Shown here in pieces: positions 46,756 to 48,333 of a DNA stretch of 48,333 bases. Position 1 is the stretch's first letter, and every line of letters begins with the position of its first letter. This DNA is from Symbiodinium natans. Lineage: Eukaryota; Sar; Dinophyceae; Suessiales; Symbiodiniaceae. Both the position numbers and the translations under genes were made by a program. The stretch is from positions 1 to 48,333 of the forward strand of contig CAJNDS010002162.1 of the NCBI GenBank assembly GCA_905221605.1. The letters are read 5' to 3'. The notes below the pieces were generated by a model, which was given only the letters and a program-made list of their open reading frames with translations, was not told where the DNA came from and ran no database searches.

Positions 46756-47319
46756 GAATGCAGACTTCAGAGCCGGTTTTGCAGGCCCATCATGTTCGCG
46801 ATGACAGCAAGGATTCCTCAGCAGGCTACAGTTTGGGCTACAGGATGAATTGGGGGGGGGGGGGGGGGGGGGGGGTGGTTTAGGGTTTAGGGTTTAGGGT
46901 TGTAGGGTTTAGGGTTTAGGGTTTAGGGTTTAGGGTTTAGGGTTTAGGGGGTGTTCATTTTCTTCGCAGTGAGCCAAGTCAGCCTGATGAGTCAGGCTAG
47001 GCCAACTTCAGCAGGGTCTACTTGGCGTCTGATGGGCAGTTAGAAGTAGGGTTCTAAGCACCCTCAGTACGGTTATAGCCAGTTATAGTTATAGTTATAC
47101 TTATAGTTATAGCTATACTTATAGTTAGCCCACTTGTAACCCGCTTACAAGTAATTACCCATGACAAGTACGCCACCTTTACGCCAGCTTCGGAAGCCGA
47201 GGATTCTGTGGCTTCGGGTCATCGGGGCCATTGCCTCAGTGGCCGTGCGTGGCTGGGTGCGGGGTAGTTCTTCCTGTCATCGTGGCCAAAGCCCCAAGCC
47301 TCAGCCCAAGTCGAAGTAG
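46756..47319 (+). CDS. Unidentified gene, three exons
   Basis: Exon 46756 to about 46850, after TTTTTTCGCAG, reads MQTSEPVLQAHHVRDDSKDS, SAGYSLGYRMNW, then enters a poly-G tract. Exon 46970-47015, after TTCTTCGCAG, reads SQVSLMSQARPTSA. The terminal exon 47169-47319 reads RQLRKPRILWLRVIGAIASV, AVRGWVRGSS and ends SPKPQPKSK-stop. The 47016-47168 GT-AG intron, which is a family A element, joins the last two in phase; an alternative frame in the terminal exon is also open. The IGAIASVAV segment is mildly hydrophobic. Not recognised. Confidence 0.5.
46850..46949. repeat. Poly-G then TTTAGGG array in a probable intron
   Basis: About 25 G residues followed by TTTAGGG units to 46949. Confidence 0.95.
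47016..47170 (+). mobile_element. Family A element as a GT-AG intron
   Basis: Begins GTCTACTTGGCGTCTGATGG and ends TTACCCATGACAAG. The core has (TTATAG)n-like repeats near 47085-47127. Splicing keeps the frame of the flanking exons. Confidence 0.65.
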
Positions 47320-47610
47320 AGAAAGGAGGCAACTTAGGGTCTCGGAAGCCTAGTGTGGAGATTTTCTGCGAAGCGGGACCAGGCGGGAGAAACTTTAAAT
47401 CGAAGGTGGACGAAGAGCTCCACCTTTGTCATAAGGCGACGAAATGCCCCGGCAGATGTTTTGTACTGACTCCTCCTCTCGTCATCCAGATAGCTCCTTG
47501 ACAAAGCATAACACCAGGTTTCAACTGCTTATGCTGACACGGCGGCCTTCCTTCAGCAAGGTACAACGTGGCACAATGTGTTGCATCGGTGCATGAGGCA
47601 GCCCCCGAGC
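47320..47610. other. Spacer, no supported gene
   Basis: Follows a stop codon; minus-strand frames at 47650-47429 and 47888-47553 lack supporting features. Confidence 0.35.
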
Positions 47611-47614
47611 CCAG

Positions 47615-47701
47615 ATGCTGGAGCCCAACGCTGAGACGGAAGCTCAGCAACTGGATGTGTTGACGCAGCGCAAGTGTGCGAGCAGGACGCGCAGCTTCTG
47701 A
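47615..47701 (+). CDS. Probable short exon or small ORF, 28 residues
   Basis: After CCGAGCCCAG: MLEPNAETEAQQLDVLTQRK, CASRTRSF-stop. Strongly protein-like, helical, perhaps the last exon of a gene. Confidence 0.4.
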   Translation: MLEPNAETEAQQLDVLTQRKCASRTRSF

Positions 47702-47830
47702 AAAGACTATAAAGACGGTTTTGCTTGGTTTTTCTCTTCCGTGAGTTTTGCAGGGGGTGTACCAGCTCCTGGGTCCTAGGCGCTTGCGGAAAAATCATGG
47801 TGTGTTCTGGGAGCATGTGAGTCGCTGAGC

Positions 47831-48287
47831 ATGAAAGGATGGCACAGGGAGCCGGCGGCATGCAGAGGGCAATACCTTTGTTTACCATTTATGGGTTGGC
47901 ACTGTCGCGACGGCCTAGCCCCGCGATATGGCAATCGTAGCTTCTGCAGGCAGCGATTGGCTGCTGCAAAGCAGGCCTTGCATTTGCGCCTTGTTGCCCG
48001 ATGCCTGATGGAAGGTTTACTTTGTCACTGAGCGGATCGTCACTGAGCTTGCAGCCTGCAGCCTAGTCTCTTGTTGTGGCGTGTTGCAACCGCCTACTCG
48101 GCAAAGCCCTACAACTCCCAAATGCTGCTTCTGTTGCACACTGGTTTTTGGCAGGATGACTCATAAATACCTACATTCTGGCGAGACTCTTGCCACCAGG
48201 CCATTGCAGTGGAGCCTCATTGCTGACGCTATGGCTTTCACAGTTTCGCCCCCTATGCTGCTGGCTCAGAGAAGCCCTAACCCCTAA
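47831..48287 (+). CDS. Two possible coding segments
   Basis: 47831-48031 contains RYGNRSFCRQRLAAAKQALH, LRLVARCLMEGLLCH-stop. 48081-48287 contains GRMTHKYLHSGETLATRPLQ and ADAMAFTVSPPMLLAQR, running into a CCCTAAA tract. Open and plausible, no domain, not shown to be spliced together. Confidence 0.3.
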
Positions 48288-48333
48288 ACCCTAAACGTTG
48301 AGCGCTGCTTGCCTGGCAGTCCCAGACAATGTC

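Overview
The window looks like nuclear DNA of a dinoflagellate. It encodes a plastid light-harvesting (chlorophyll a/c type) protein with an Ala-rich presequence and a CCCH finger of a style common in dinoflagellates. Several introns are best modelled with GA or GC donors. Plant-type telomere repeats (TTTAGGG/CCCTAAA) are scattered throughout in both orientations, and every gene I can support, apart from one decayed AT-rich remnant, reads on the + strand. I cannot fix the species.

Layout: 1-700 is a ~200-bp dyad-rich satellite. 700-1840 is an AT-rich, broken minus-strand coding remnant with lipase-like motifs. 2.3-11.2 kb mixes telomere-like arrays, small inverted-repeat elements and short GC-rich exons of unrecognised genes; 6.4-8.0 kb is degenerate repeat with a 465-bp insertion. 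11.4-15.8 kb holds two tandem glycosyltransferase family 25 paralogs whose exons can be modelled completely. 16-26.4 kb is a chain of short exons of unknown genes plus a CCCH zinc-finger gene. 26.7-32 kb is repeat only (palindromic satellites, degenerate repeats, a ~3-kb block bounded by inverted repeats). 32-34.6 kb is repeat with a 100-N gap. 34.9-35.7 kb is the light-harvesting gene. 36-48 kb has more short-exon genes, the best being a PHD-finger gene at 42-44 kb.

The most informative content is a set of about ten families of 80-270 bp inverted-repeat elements that behave as introners. Several sit exactly as introns, bounded by short target duplications that supply the donor dinucleotide. 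Because the two GT25 paralogs differ in which introns they carry, intron gain can be read directly from the pair. No operons, tRNA or rRNA genes were recognised. Most small exon calls rest only on open frame, amino-acid plausibility and splice-like borders, and their confidence is set accordingly.
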